Shown: positions 16,909 through 25,388, counted from the stretch's first letter. The stretch is 64,000 nt of DNA from Thiocapsa rosea (GCF_003634315.1 NZ_RBXL01000001.1:2956501-3020500); one strand, 5' to 3'. The notes: generated by a model not told the origin, from the sequence alone. Program-made: numbers and translations.

Positions 16909-18298
16909 GCGTGGGAGCCAGTTGGGGGGAAGCGTGGGAGCCCAGCGCGAGCTCGCTCCCACGCTCTGCGTGGGAGTGTCGCCCCGACGCTCCGCGTCGC
17001 GAGGCCGGAGCAGTCACCTCGGCGCTTGGCGGGATCGGCGATGTCGGTGGCAGGGACGCGGAGCGTCCCGAAGCGGCTCCCACGCAGAGCGTGGGAGCCA
17101 GTTGGGGGGAAGCGTGGGAGCCAGTTGGGGGGGAAGCGCGCTCTGCGTGGGAGTGTCGCCCCGACGCTCCGCGTCGCGAGGCCGGAGCAGGCGGCTCGGC
17201 GCATGGCGGGATCCGCGGTGTCGGTGGCAGGGACGCGGAGCGTCCCGAAGAGGCTCCCACGCAGAGCGTGGGAGCCAGTTGGGGGGGAGCGTGGGAGTGT
17301 CGCCCCGACGCTCCGCGTCGCGAGGCCAGAGCAGGCGCCTCGGCGCATGGCGGGATCCGCGGTGTCGGTGGCAGGGACGCGGAGCGTCCCGAAGAGGCTC
17401 CCACGCAGAGCGTGGGAGCCAGTTGGGGGTGGAGCGTGGGAGCGAGTTGGGGGGGAAGCGTGGGAGCCCAGCGCTAGCTCGCTCCCACGCTCTGCGTGGG
17501 AGTGTCGCCGCGACGCTCCGCGTCGCGTGGCCGGAGCAGGCGGCTCGGCGCATGGCGGGATCCGCGGTGTCGGTGGCAGGGACGCGGAGCGTCCCGAAGC
17601 GGCTCCCACGCAGAGCGTGGGAGCCAGTTGGGGGGAAGCGTGGGAGCCAGTTGGGGGGGAAGCGTGGGAGCCCAGCGCTAGCTCGCTCCCACGCTCTGCG
17701 TGGGAGTGTCGCCGCGACGCTCCGCGTCGCGAGGCCGGAGCAGGCGCCTCAGCGCATGGCGGGATCCGCGGTGTCGGTGGCAGGGACGCGGAGCGTCCCG
17801 AAGCGGCTCCCACGCAGAGCGTGGGAGCCAGTTGGGGGGGAGCGTGGGAGCCAGTTGGGGGGGAGCGTGGGAGCCAGTTGGGGGGGAAGCGTGGGAGCCC
17901 AGCGCGAGCTCGCTCCCACGCTCTGCGTGGGAGTGTCGCCCCGACGCTCCGCGTCGCGAGGCCGGAGCAGGCGCCTCGGCGCATGGCGGGATCCGCGGTG
18001 TCGGTGGCAGGGACGCGGAGCGTCCCGAAGAGGCTCCCACGCAGAGCGTGGGAGCCAGTTGGGGGGGAGCGTGGGAGCCCAGCGCGAGCTCGCTCCCACG
18101 CTCTGCGTGGGAGTGTCGCCGCGACGCTCCGCGTCGCGAGGCCGGAGCAGGCGCCTCGGCGCATGGCGGGATCGGCGATGTCGGTGGCAGGGACGCGGAG
18201 CGTCCCGAAGCGGCTCCCACGCAGAGCGTGGGAGCCAGTTGGGGGGGAAGCGTGGGAGCGAGTTGGGGGGGAAGCGTGGGAGCCAGTTGGGGGGAAGC
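16909..18298. repeat. BIME-like hairpin array 3 (about eight units, some partial)
   Basis: The largest array in the window repeats the unit of arrays 1 and 2, with full or partial units beginning near 16950, 17140, 17285, 17478, 17690, 17908 and 18088. Two units lack hairpin A at their left end, which looks like the product of recombination between units. It joins a decarboxylase fragment (left) to an antitoxin fragment (right). Frames of up to about 600 codons cross it on both strands and are not genes. Confidence 0.95.
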
Positions 18299-18390
18299 GG
18301 TACCTGGGAGATTTGGGTATCGACGTCGTCCGCTGCGACGAAACCACCGGGCACGATGCCGCTGACCTGGATCGATGGCTCGCGTCGTAA
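18299..18390 (+). pseudogene. C-terminal fragment of a UPF0175-type antitoxin
   Basis: The last 30 codons ([29 protein letters not shown]) are nearly identical to the end of the intact antitoxin at 26927-27265. Everything upstream has been replaced by hairpin array 3. The toxin that follows is intact, so it has lost its cognate antitoxin here; cross-neutralisation by the 26927 copy is possible. Confidence 0.88.
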
Positions 18391-18854
18391 TCGCCGACGC
18401 GGGGCCACTGATCGCCTTTGCCGGTATCAACGGGCTTTTTGTCCTGCGGACATTGTTTTCGCGGATCCGGATCACCGGTTCGGTACGCAACGAATGCTTG
18501 GTGGCCGAGGGAGTGGACGCGCAACGGATCGCAGCAGCGATCCGGGCTGGCTGGCTGGTCGTCGAGGCGCATGGAACGGAATCAGTTCCCCTGACCCCCA
18601 GCCTCGGGCTTGGTGAAAGCGATTCGATCCGACTGGCTCTGGAGGATCCCGAGAATGCATTGCTGATCATGGATGACCGGTTAGCGAGGCGCTATGCCTT
18701 ACGCAAGGGGCTGAATATCGTCGGATCGGTTCGGCTGCTCGATATGGCGGAACGCAGAGGGCTGATCCCGAGCGCGGAAGGGTGCATTCGGCAGATGTCG
18801 GATTTCGGCTATCGAGTCTCCCTGCACCTGTTGGAGCAGATTCGATCCGGTTAG
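18375..18854 (+). CDS. DUF3368 PIN-like toxin
   Basis: The 159-residue protein starts [20 protein letters not shown] (first acidic residue). It continues [20 protein letters not shown] and [20 protein letters not shown] with the later acidic residues, and [13 protein letters not shown] near the end. This is the full-length version of the toxin that is frameshifted at 27250. It overlaps the antitoxin fragment by 16 bases. A GTTAGCTCGCTCCC hairpin start coincides with its stop codon (GGT TAG), so the natural C-terminus may have been trimmed. Confidence 0.82.
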   Translation: MARVVIADAGPLIAFAGINGLFVLRTLFSRIRITGSVRNECLVAEGVDAQRIAAAIRAGWLVVEAHGTESVPLTPSLGLGESDSIRLALEDPENALLIMDDRLARRYALRKGLNIVGSVRLLDMAERRGLIPSAEGCIRQMSDFGYRVSLHLLEQIRSG

Positions 18855-18870
18855 CTCGCTCCCACGCTCC

Positions 18871-18888
18871 GAGACTGTGCAAGTATTC
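18871..18888 (+). repeat. single end of a putative MITE within a half hairpin
   Basis: GAGACTGTGCAAGTATTC follows directly after a half hairpin A (CCCACGCTCC). The same 18 bases form the left end of the 153-bp element at 29192. No opposite end was found here, so this may be a solo end or a deletion derivative. Confidence 0.5.
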
Positions 18889-18995
18889 GCCGTAGTCGTG
18901 TTAGCGCAGCGTAACCCGATATCACGGCGCCGCATGTCGGGTTACGGTGTGCGGCAGTGCCGTGGGTTGGGGTTCAGCCCGATCTCGGCGCGGCT
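18889..18995. repeat. intergenic palindrome with TAACCCGA/TCGGGTTA arms
   Basis: AGCGTAACCCGATATC and ATGTCGGGTTACGGTG form imperfect inverted arms around a GC-rich loop. This resembles palindromes scattered in many proteobacterial genomes. No reading frame is supported. Confidence 0.5.
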
Positions 18996-19150
18996 CTAAT
19001 CGTGAGCCACCGAGCGCAGTTCTTCACGGATGATCTGACGCAGGTCGGCTTCCAGGTGTCCGATCTCGATCACGCGGCGCAGCGTGGCGTTGATGGGTGT
19101 CTGATAGCCGCGCTCTCCCGCCAGCGATTTGAAGTGCTCGACTACTGCGT
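18996..19150 (-). pseudogene. BrnA-like antitoxin, N-terminally truncated
   Basis: The open stretch ends at a TAG (minus strand) at 18996 and encodes VVEHFKSLAGERGYQTPINA, then TLRRVIEIGHLEADLRQIIR. The GYQT-x-INxxLR signature belongs to BrnA/ribbon-helix-helix antitoxins. No start codon or N-terminal part is present, and no BrnT toxin is nearby. It is read in the same direction as the higBA-type pair to its right. Confidence 0.6.
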
Positions 19151-19191
19151 TTTCTAGCCCATGGCCTGTTTCGGGCCGGCGGCCGGCTGAG

Positions 19192-19506
19192 TCAGCCGCC
19201 GGCGTGAGGGCGTACGAGTGGTTCGACGGTCAGGCGCAGTCCCAACGCGGTGACGACCTTGCTGATTGTGGAAAATGCCGGGTTGCCTTCACCGGAGAGC
19301 GCTTTGTAGAGGCCCTCGCGGCTCATGCCGACCTCTTTCGCCAGTTGGCTCATGTTGCGCGCCCGGGCGATATCGCCCAACGCGGCGGCCAGTAGCGATG
19401 GGTCATTAACTTCCATGACGGCCTCCAGGTAAGCGGCAATATCGTCCTCTGTCTGAAGGTAGTCAGCGGTATCGTAGTGGCTAAAAGTCACCTTATGGTC
19501 GGTCAT
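19192..19506 (-). CDS. higA: HigA-type antidote (putative addiction module antidote protein)
   Basis: The 104-residue protein has DIAAYLEAVMEVNDPSLLAA followed by a helix-turn-helix, MSQLAKEVGMSREGLYKALS, and NPAFSTISKVVTALGLRL. This is the COG3636 antidote pattern, distinct from longer XRE antitoxins. The ATG at 19506 is chosen because it overlaps the upstream toxin end by 14 bases and gives the family length. It lies downstream of its toxin, the usual higBA order. Confidence 0.87.
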   Translation of the reverse strand: MTDHKVTFSHYDTADYLQTEDDIAAYLEAVMEVNDPSLLAAALGDIARARNMSQLAKEVGMSREGLYKALSGEGNPAFSTISKVVTALGLRLTVEPLVRPHAGG

Positions 19507-19807
19507 GGGTTCGCTCCTTCCATTGCGCGGCAATGGCCTTGGCTTGTTCGATGTCGTTTGACTGGGTGCTCTTGTCGCCGCCGCAAAGGAGCACGACGAC
19601 AATAGGCCCTTTGGTGATGTAGTAGACGCGATACCCGGGGCCGTAGGGAATGCGCATCTCCGAGACGCCTTCGCCTACGGGCTTGACGTCTCCCGGATGA
19701 CCCGGGCTCAGGCGCTTTATGCGGGCGGCAACTTTGGCACGAGCCCGTGTGTCACGCAGGTCCCGCAACCATCGATCGAAGACATCCGTTTTGATCAACT
19801 CGATCAT
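19493..19807 (-). CDS. higB: HigB-like RelE/ParE-family toxin (addiction module killer protein)
   Basis: The 104-residue protein contains FDRWLRDLRDTRARAKVAAR, KRLSPGHPGDVKPVGEGVSE, MRIPYGPGYRVYYITKG and VVLLCGGDKSTQSNDIEQAK. The last block (G-G-D-K-x-T/S-Q) is diagnostic of this killer-protein subfamily. It is the promoter-proximal gene of the pair. The transcription start predicted from the promoter falls on or next to the ATG, so the mRNA may be leaderless. Confidence 0.88.
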   Translation of the reverse strand: MIELIKTDVFDRWLRDLRDTRARAKVAARIKRLSPGHPGDVKPVGEGVSEMRIPYGPGYRVYYITKGPIVVVLLCGGDKSTQSNDIEQAKAIAAQWKERTHDRP

Positions 19808-19809
19808 TT

Positions 19810-19850
19810 GTCAACTGTAGTTGGCAACCCCCAAGATGTCAACTCTAGTT
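19810..19850 (-). promoter_or_regulatory. higBA promoter with two operator-like repeats
   Basis: On the minus strand TTGACA (19842-19837), a 17-base spacer and TACAGT (19819-19814) form a near-consensus sigma-70 promoter. Two copies of GTCAACT[G/C]TAGTT (plus strand 19810-19822 and 19838-19850) cover the -10 and -35 boxes. The first contains the dyad CAACT-GTAGTTG. This is the layout expected for autorepression by HigA. Confidence 0.7.
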
Positions 19851-19874
19851 ATCAGGTCATCGGATCAGCCGAGT

Positions 19875-19917
19875 TCACATCATCCTCAAGGGCGTAGACG
19901 AGCCGGTAACCGATCTT
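19875..19917 (-). pseudogene. relE-type toxin shard
   Basis: Some 13 codons read KIGYRLVYALEDD on the minus strand, matching KIGYRLIYAVEND-type sequence in RelE toxins such as the gene at 15923. The DNA changes to a TAGCTCGCTCCC hairpin immediately at the shard's upstream end. Confidence 0.55.
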
Positions 19918-20078
19918 TAGCTCGCTCCCACGCTCCGCGTGGGAGTGTGGTGTGGACGCTCCGCGTCCGACGCCCGATGAAAGCGTCGGCGTCTCGATCG
20001 GGCCCGGTTTCCCCGCCTGCGGGATCGCGACGCGGAGCGTCGGGGCTACACTCCCACGCGGAGCGTGGGAGCGAGTTA
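19918..20078. repeat. REP/BIME variant with a different spacer
   Basis: Hairpin A (CTCCCACGC-TCC-GCGTGGGAG) and hairpin B (GGACGC-TCC-GCGTCC) are followed by a unique spacer (GATGAAAGCGTCGGCG onward), then inverted B and A ending GTGGGAGCGAGTT. The hairpins are conserved while the spacer differs from those in arrays 1-3. Confidence 0.85.
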
Positions 20079-20154
20079 CAGATTTAGGTTTCAGGTGTTC
20101 TGGGGATTTCCGGAGAATCCTATCGCATACCTCGTCGCCTCGGTCGATGGTCCG

Positions 20155-20365
20155 CGACGCGTTGTGGTTCGGACTTCAGTCCGACGCGACGGTATCGCCG
20201 TCCCTCGGCGTCCTTGTTGGGCTGAAGTCGACCCACACTGCGGGCGTTGTCGGGCTGAGGCCCGACCCTCAGTGGGTATAGGGTTCTCGGGGAATCGCCT
20301 CAGGTGATTTCGGGGGAAGAATTTACCGTCGGGTAGGGGCGAATGAATTCGCCCCTACCCGGCTT
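20155..20365. repeat. intergenic palindromes: GTCGGACTTCAGTCCGAC-type and a GGGTAGGGGCGAAT hairpin
   Basis: A stem around TCGGACTTCAGTCCGA is followed by GTCGGGCTGAGGCCCGAC; a close relative of this two-hairpin element occurs at 50935-51020. At 20332-20361 GGGTAGGGGCGAAT/ATTCGCCCCTACCC forms a long perfect stem. The 700 bases between the higB promoter and the IS21 element hold only such repeats. Confidence 0.65.
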
Positions 20366-20533
20366 GCAGTAGTAACGGTTCAGAAGCCACTTTGCCATTG
20401 CGGTTTGCGTATTCCGGCGAAAGTGGCCACCCGGTCCGAAGGAAAGTGGCCACTGGTTCTGATTCAATCCAGCCAGTCAGTCCGAAGGAAAGCGGCCGGT
20501 CCGAAGCGGCCCCGCGACACGGGATGGGTGTAG

Positions 20534-21289
20534 TTACGCGAGGGCGGGATCGTCTGTCAACCCGGTGGAGTGTTTGCGCATCGAGTCTCCGGTCAAATTG
20601 ATCTTGTAGGCGCAGTGCACGAGGCGATCGAGGATGGCGTCGGCGAGGGTCGGATCGCCGAGGTAGTCATGCCAAAGGGCGACCGGGAGTTGGCTGGTGA
20701 CCAGGGTGGCGCGCGTCTTGAAGCGGTCGTCGAGGATTTCGAGCAGATCGCGCCGCTGCTCGTCGTTCAAAGGGGCCAATCCCCAGTCATCCAGGACCAG
20801 CAGCTCAGTGCGCGCCAGTTCGGCGAGCAGCTTGGTGTAGCGGCCCTCGGCGCGGGCCATCGCCAGATCCTGCAGCAGCCGGGGCAGGCGCAGATAGCGC
20901 ACGGTGAAGCCGTCGCGGCAGGCCTTGTGGGCCAGTGCGCACGCGATCCACGTTTTTCCGACGCCGGTCGGCCCGGTGAGGATGACGTTGAGGTGCTCGC
21001 CGATCCACTGACCGGTCGCCAGGCGGCTCATCAGGGCTTTGTCCAGGCCGCGGTGCGTGCGGTAGTCGAGATCTTCGATGGCGGCCGGCTCACGCAGCTT
21101 GGCCTGTTTCAGCCGGGTCTTGAGGCGTCGATTCTCGCGCGTGCTCAGCTCGCGATCGAGCAGCAGGCCGAGGCGCTCCTCGAAGCTCAGGGTTTGAATC
21201 TCCGGCATCTCGAGTTGTTCCTGCAGAGCCTTGAGCATGCCGTCGAGGCGCAGTTGCGCGAGGGTCTCCAGGGTGGGGTGAAGCAACAT
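20534..21289 (-). CDS. istB: IS21 helper ATPase IstB
   Basis: The 251-residue AAA+ protein has Walker A GPTGVGKT at 106-113, Walker B LLVLDDWGLAPL, and RATLVTSQLPVALWHDYLGD as the sensor region. IstB assembles with IstA and stimulates transposition. It lies 57 bases downstream of istA. Its C-terminus (ALA) lies about 130 bases inside the element's left end. Confidence 0.95.
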   Translation of the reverse strand: MLLHPTLETLAQLRLDGMLKALQEQLEMPEIQTLSFEERLGLLLDRELSTRENRRLKTRLKQAKLREPAAIEDLDYRTHRGLDKALMSRLATGQWIGEHLNVILTGPTGVGKTWIACALAHKACRDGFTVRYLRLPRLLQDLAMARAEGRYTKLLAELARTELLVLDDWGLAPLNDEQRRDLLEILDDRFKTRATLVTSQLPVALWHDYLGDPTLADAILDRLVHCAYKINLTGDSMRKHSTGLTDDPALA

Positions 21290-21346
21290 GGCGCTGGTCT
21301 CCGTAACGGGTGAGGACCCCGTCGTTCGACGGGGTCATGGTGACGG

Positions 21347-22888
21347 TTAGTGGTAGTAGTCGGCGCCGCGCAGATTGGCGTGATCCAGCGGCAAACTCTG
21401 CTGATCGGGGGTCGGCAAGGGCCGCTGATCAAGCCCTTTCTCCAGGATCGTGGCGAGGCTTTTGTAGCTGACGGTGCCGAGGGTGAGCGCGCGTGCACAG
21501 GCCGCCTCCAGGCGGGCCTCGCTGTAGGCCGTGCTCAGGCGCAGCACCCCGAAACAGGCATTGAAGGCCTGTTGTGGATGGCGCCGCGCGCCGAGCAGTT
21601 GCGTGGTGACGGCAGCGGTGGCCGGGCCGATGGTGTGCGCCCAGCGCTGCAGGCGTTCCGGGGTCCACTCCAGGGCGCGTTGATGGCGCTCCGGCATGTG
21701 GTCGGTCACCGTGGTATAGCCGCCCCGACGGGCGCTGCGGACATGGCTGGCGACCCGCTGGCCTTGGTGCATGACCTCCACTGTGGTGGTGGTCATGCGC
21801 ACGTCGACCTGGCGCTTGACCAGGGCGTGCGGGACCGAATAGTGGTGCCCGTCGACCTCGATGTGAATGTTCGGCGCCACCCGTGCCTTGCGCCATTCGG
21901 CGTACTCGTAGGGAGTTGCCGGCAGCGCGCGCAGGGCCGGGCGATCGATCGCCTCGAATTGGCTCAGGCGCGAGCCGTCGAGCTTTTTGAAGGGACGGGT
22001 ATTGAGCGCCTGCAGGTGGGTGGCAATGACCCCGTTGAGCTCGGCAAGGGAGAAGAACTCCTGATGGCGCAGGCGCGCCAGGATCCAACGTTCGACCAAC
22101 AGCACGCCGCCCTCGGCCTTGGCCTTATCCCGAGGTTTGCGCACCCGTGCCGGGATCACCGCCAGCCCGTAATGGGCGGCGAAATCCTGGTAGGTCGGAT
22201 TCAGATCCGGCTCGTAACGGTGGGCCTTGCTGACGGCGCTTTTCAGATTGTCGGGAACGATGATGTCCGGGCAACCGCCGAGAAAGTTCAGCGCGCGCAC
22301 CTGCGCGCCGATCCAGTCGGGGAGCGTCTGCGTCCAGGTCGCCTCGGCATAGGTGTAGTTGGAGGCCCCGAGCACCGCCACGAAGATCTGCGCGGTGCGG
22401 ATCTCCCCGCTGTCGGGGTCGATCACCGCCGCCGTCTGCCCGGCGTAGTCGACGAAGAGCTTCTCCCCGGCCCGATGGGTTTGGCGCATGACCACATCCA
22501 CCCGACCCTTCCAGACGCTGTAGCGGGCGCAGAATTGGCTGTAGGAATAGCCCTCGGGATGGCGCTCGCGGTACTCCTGCCAGAGCAGGAACAGCGTGAC
22601 GCCTTTGCGCCGCAGCTCCCGGTGAACGACATCGAAGTCGGGCTCGACCAGCCCGCGCTCGGCGGGGCGCCCGCCCGGCTTGAACAGCCGCCGCTCCAAC
22701 TCGCCCGCACTCAGACCCTCGGGCAACGGCCAGGACAGCCCTGCCGCCTCGGCCCGATCCAAGTACTCCGACACCGTTGTTCGCCCGATACCGAGCGCAC
22801 GGGCGATCTCCCGCACCGACCGCCCGGAACCCCATTTCAACCGCAACACCTCTTCGACTTTTCGCATGGATAACCTCTGTCTTGGCAT
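21347..22888 (-). CDS. istA: IS21 transposase IstA
   Basis: The 513-residue protein has an N-terminal helix-turn-helix (VREIARALGIGRTTVSEYLD), an rve integrase core with the DDE acidic residues (KLFVDYAGQTAAVIDPDSGE for the first D; PDIIVPDNLKSAV for the second; RDKAKAEGGVLLVERWI for the E) and a C-terminal Mu-transposase-like domain. The frame is intact. A SWIM-type VHRELRRKGVTLFLLWQEYR region lies between helix-turn-helix and core, as usual in IstA. Confidence 0.95.
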   Translation of the reverse strand: MPRQRLSMRKVEEVLRLKWGSGRSVREIARALGIGRTTVSEYLDRAEAAGLSWPLPEGLSAGELERRLFKPGGRPAERGLVEPDFDVVHRELRRKGVTLFLLWQEYRERHPEGYSYSQFCARYSVWKGRVDVVMRQTHRAGEKLFVDYAGQTAAVIDPDSGEIRTAQIFVAVLGASNYTYAEATWTQTLPDWIGAQVRALNFLGGCPDIIVPDNLKSAVSKAHRYEPDLNPTYQDFAAHYGLAVIPARVRKPRDKAKAEGGVLLVERWILARLRHQEFFSLAELNGVIATHLQALNTRPFKKLDGSRLSQFEAIDRPALRALPATPYEYAEWRKARVAPNIHIEVDGHHYSVPHALVKRQVDVRMTTTTVEVMHQGQRVASHVRSARRGGYTTVTDHMPERHQRALEWTPERLQRWAHTIGPATAAVTTQLLGARRHPQQAFNACFGVLRLSTAYSEARLEAACARALTLGTVSYKSLATILEKGLDQRPLPTPDQQSLPLDHANLRGADYYH

Positions 22889-23156
22889 CTGAGCACCTCC
22901 TGAAAAGAGGAGGCACCCTACGCAGGGTTATCCCGTGTGGCGAGACCCCGGCCGGGGTGGCCGGATCAACCGGAATCGGTGGCCGGATTCAGCCGGAATC
23001 GGTGGCCGGTTTGAACCAGAATGGGTGGCCGCTTTCAATCAGAATGGGTGGCCGGATTGGGCCGGAATACGCAATTGCGGTTCATTCTCCCCCTCTCCGC
23101 AACCCCTCTCCCGCGAGGGGAGGGGGGCTAAGGTTGATCACTTGTTATTGAACGGT

Positions 23157-23372
23157 TGCCTACCGCCGCCAAAACAATCTTAGGATCAAGGTCGCGCGCA
23201 TCTTCAACACCTACGGGCCGCAGATGCACCCCAACGACGGCCGGGTGGTCTTGAGCTTCATCGTTCAGGCGTTGCGCAACGAGCCGATCACCATCTACGG
23301 CGAGGGGACGCAGACGCGTTCCTTCTGCTATGTCGGCGATCTGATCGAGGGCTACGTCCGGCTGATGGTCTG
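23157..23372 (+). pseudogene. internal fragment of a UDP-glucuronate decarboxylase gene (copy D)
   Basis: The fragment starts CTACCGCCGCCAAAACAATC and continues through the codons for [36 protein letters not shown] and [11 protein letters not shown]. It breaks off where the intact gene continues SPDDLTG. Its start overlaps the deletion junction of copy B, and both share AACAATCTTA where the intact gene has AACAACCTGA. It therefore carries the segment that copy B has lost. Downstream DNA to 23600 has no recognised gene. Confidence 0.9.
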
Positions 23373-23616
23373 ATCTTGGGTGCCGGCTTGATCGTCGGCT
23401 AGGGGTTTGCGGTGACGGAACTGGGCTTAGGCTCGGTTTTTTTGGTTTGGGCTGGGTGATTTCCGTGTGTGTAGTGAGGTGGCGGCGTTGAATCGGGCCG
23501 CCGGCGCGAGCACTAACGAGACGGCGCATCGGCCTGCCCCAGCGCCGTTGTTGTAGCTAAGGACAATCCTCACTAAAATAGCCGTTCTAGCCAAATCACC
23601 CATTTAGGGGGGCAGC

Positions 23617-23886
23617 ATGATCGTGGTGACTTCGGTCGAAGCCCAGAGCCGTTTCGGGGAGCTGATCGATCGGGCGCAGCGGGAGCCGATCGAGATTACG
23701 CGACGCGGGCGGCCGGTAGCCTACGTGGTTTCGGAACACGACCTCAGAGAGCTGGGCGACGTGCGCAGGCGCAGGGAAGAAGCGGTGCGATGGTATGCAA
23801 GCTATCGGCGAGCGACCGCCGCCTCACCTGAGGCAGCGGCCCTGACCGACGAGGATATCGATCGACTCGTCCATGAGCTTCGCTAG
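23617..23886 (+). CDS. Phd/YefM-type antitoxin
   Basis: The 89-residue antitoxin reads TSVEAQSRFGELIDRAQREP and IEITRRGRPVAYVVSEHDL, then a helical C-terminus ending DEDIDRLVHELR. AGGGGGG lies before the ATG. It overlaps the PIN toxin by 14 bases. The upstream sequence (CTAGCCAAATCACCC) is shared with the truncated copy at 14164, so both descend from one module. Confidence 0.88.
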   Translation: MIVVTSVEAQSRFGELIDRAQREPIEITRRGRPVAYVVSEHDLRELGDVRRRREEAVRWYASYRRATAASPEAAALTDEDIDRLVHELR

Positions 23887-24289
23887 GCGGATCGTTCTGG
23901 ACACGGGTGTTCTGGTGAGCGCCGCGATTCGCCCGGATTCCGTCCCGGCCTTGGCCTTGGAGAAGGCCCTGCTCAACTTTGACGTGTGCGTCAGCCGGGA
24001 CACCCTCGCCGAGCTGGTGACTGTGCTGAGTCGGCCGAAGTTCGATCGCTATGCGCCGCCACGGCAACGGGAAGATTTCGCGGCGGGGTTTCGCGCTCGG
24101 GCCGTTGTCGTGGAGGTGACGACGACGGTCTCGGATTGCGTCGACCCCAAGGACAACATGTTTCTGGCACTGGCCGAGACGGCCGAGGCGGACCTGATCG
24201 TTTCCAGCGATCCACACCTGACAAATCTGCATCCCTGGCATGGGATTCCCATACTCCTGCCGGCCGCGTTCCTCGTCGGGATTCGCTAG
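23873..24289 (+). CDS. PIN-domain toxin (COG1569 family)
   Basis: The 138-residue protein shows RRIVLDTGVLVSAAIRPDSV (first D), SRDTLAELVTVLSRPKFDRY, DCVDPKDNMFLALAETAEAD and LIVSSDPHLTNL, the four acidic positions of this PIN family. It probably cleaves RNA. It is paired with the overlapping Phd-type antitoxin. The module is complete, in contrast to its decayed relative at 14164. Confidence 0.9.
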   Translation: MSFARRIVLDTGVLVSAAIRPDSVPALALEKALLNFDVCVSRDTLAELVTVLSRPKFDRYAPPRQREDFAAGFRARAVVVEVTTTVSDCVDPKDNMFLALAETAEADLIVSSDPHLTNLHPWHGIPILLPAAFLVGIR

Positions 24290-24331
24290 GGTCGCCGCGC
24301 TCCCATGCGGGACAAACGGCGTAATCCCGGA

Positions 24332-24459
24332 GATGTGGTTGCGCGTACCCGCACGGAATCAGACCGTCAGGCCGGTGTGGCGTCGTCGTTCGATCGCGAC
24401 GTGCTGTCGCGTGGGATCGTGTCGTATGGCTGACGCCGCAGCCGTCGTGGTTGGTGCTT
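24332..24459 (+). pseudogene. duplicate shard of an MNT-HEPN module junction
   Basis: The DNA copies 25608-25735 almost base for base: the last 30 codons of the nucleotidyltransferase (RTRTESDRQAGVASSFDRDV) and the first 13 codons of the HEPN gene (MADAAAVVV). It diverges on both sides. It shows that the MNT-HEPN pair, or part of it, was duplicated and then cut down. Confidence 0.85.
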
Positions 24460-24464
24460 CGCTC

Positions 24465-24488
24465 GTGACACCCGCTCTGCGGTGTCAC
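24465..24488. repeat. REP-like hairpin variant (GTGACACC stem)
   Basis: GTGACACC and GGTGTCAC pair perfectly around CGCTCTGC, preceded by GCTC. The surrounding GCTCG...CGCTCTGCG matches hairpin A of the arrays while the stem is a different, compensated sequence. It starts exactly where the MNT-HEPN shard ends. Confidence 0.5.
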
Positions 24489-24570
24489 GCATGCCCCTGG
24501 CGCTCTGCTCCACGTGCCACGATGGCCGGAGTGACGAGCAAGGCCCCGGAGATGAGACCTGAGCGTTTGC

Positions 24571-24978
24571 CTACGCCATCTTGCCGGCTGCGACCCCGCC
24601 AAGCCGCTGAACCGAGTAAAGGCTGATCAGCGGGTCATCGGTCATCAACAGCAGCGGCTCGGTTTGCGCCTGGACGATCAGCAGGCGGTCAAACGGATCG
24701 CGATGGTGAACCGGCAAGTGACGGACGGCAGCGGCATGGACGGCGGAAATCGGTAGCTCGCGAAAGCCGGTTTCCAGTGCCGCGCGATGGATCGCATCAG
24801 GCTCCACGTCGAAATCCGGGCGGTCGAGGGCGCGCTTGATCGCGATCTCCCAGATATTGACGGCGCTGAAGAAGATCCGATGATCGGGTGATTCCAGCAC
24901 GTCCCTGCACGCTGCATCGAGTTGCGCGGGCCGCAACAAGGCCCACAGCAGAATGTGGGTGTCGGTCAGCACCCGCAT
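24571..24978 (-). CDS. VapC-type PIN-domain toxin
   Basis: The 135-residue protein begins MRVLTDTHILLWALLRP (first D) and contains IFFSAVNIWEIAIKRAL (E), LPVHHRDPFDRLLIVQAQ (D) and LLMTDDPLISLY (D). This is the standard PilT/VapC quartet for an RNase that cleaves tRNA or rRNA. It touches its antitoxin: its ATG overlaps the last base of the antitoxin stop. C-terminal residues after SVQRLG are short but normal. Confidence 0.92.
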   Translation of the reverse strand: MRVLTDTHILLWALLRPAQLDAACRDVLESPDHRIFFSAVNIWEIAIKRALDRPDFDVEPDAIHRAALETGFRELPISAVHAAAVRHLPVHHRDPFDRLLIVQAQTEPLLLMTDDPLISLYSVQRLGGVAAGKMA

Positions 24979-25226
24979 CAGCGGCCCTCGACGGCGTCGA
25001 TGAAGTCAACCGGGGTCTCCGGGATCGGCGGTGCCTGTTCGTCGGGCAGCTTGAAGCAGCCTTCCAGCCGACCGAGCACGCGCCGCTGCGGTGCCTCACC
25101 GACCAACACCAGGCGCACGACCGGCTTGCCGGCGCGGGCGATGACGGCCTCGCCACCGGCCTCCACCTGTTCGATGAGCCGGGACAAGTGTGACTTGGCC
25201 TCGTGGATGTTGAACTGGGTTTGCAT
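24978..25226 (-). CDS. Phd/YefM-type antitoxin partner of VapC
   Basis: The 82-residue protein has MQTQFNIHEAKSHLSRLIEQ and EAVIARAGKPVVRLVLV, the Phd/YefM DNA-binding fold, and a Pro-rich toxin-binding tail (PDEQAPPIPETPVDFIDAVE). The ATG at 25226 gives the family's usual N-terminus. An in-frame ATG 18 codons earlier would add basic residues not seen in the family. Confidence 0.9.
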   Translation of the reverse strand: MQTQFNIHEAKSHLSRLIEQVEAGGEAVIARAGKPVVRLVLVGEAPQRRVLGRLEGCFKLPDEQAPPIPETPVDFIDAVEGR

Positions 25227-25388
25227 GGTTAGTCTCCGGTTAGCTAATCGGAGGATAAAGGTGCACGGCCGACGCGACAAGAGTCGGGCGGCACGGTCGG
25301 GGTCAGGGAGACTCGCACATCATGTGGTTGACACTCAGTCGATCGGTTTGCAGACTTGGCTCCGGGCGTATTTTCTGACGGTTTCCTA

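Larger units (their letters stand above)
20405..23074 (-). mobile_element. IS21-family element, 2670 bp, with 7-bp target duplication
   Basis: The ends read TTGCGTATTCCGGC at the left and its inverse GCCGGAATACGCAA at the right. Flanks carry the direct repeat TTGCGGT (20398-20404 and 23075-23081). Multiple sub-terminal repeats of the GGTGGCCGG/GTGGCCAC type lie inside both ends, as is usual for IS21. It carries istA and istB and looks intact. It is inserted in palindrome-rich DNA close to decarboxylase fragment D. Confidence 0.92.

Noticed and set aside
11338-18298. Possible CRISPR arrays
   Set aside because: The repeated unit is about 200-270 bases with internal inverted hairpins and the intervening sequences are also repeated; there are no unique spacers and no cas genes.
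16624-18572. Reading frames of up to about 600 codons across array 3 on both strands, and similar ones across arrays 1 and 2
   Set aside because: They read GC-rich hairpin repeats that happen to lack stops in most frames; the same repeat gives long frames in several registers and both strands, and the residue content ([19 protein letters not shown] type) is purely repeat-derived.
21350-22873. A 507-codon frame on the plus strand within the IS21 element
   Set aside because: It is the complement of istA, low in aliphatic structure and rich in Gly/Arg/Gln; IstA on the minus strand has clear helix-turn-helix and DDE motifs.
20405-23074. Possibility that the IS21 insertion created decarboxylase fragment D
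   Set aside because: The target duplication TTGCGGT lies in palindromic DNA about 80 bases from fragment D, and no decarboxylase sequence lies on the left flank, so the insertion did not split the gene.
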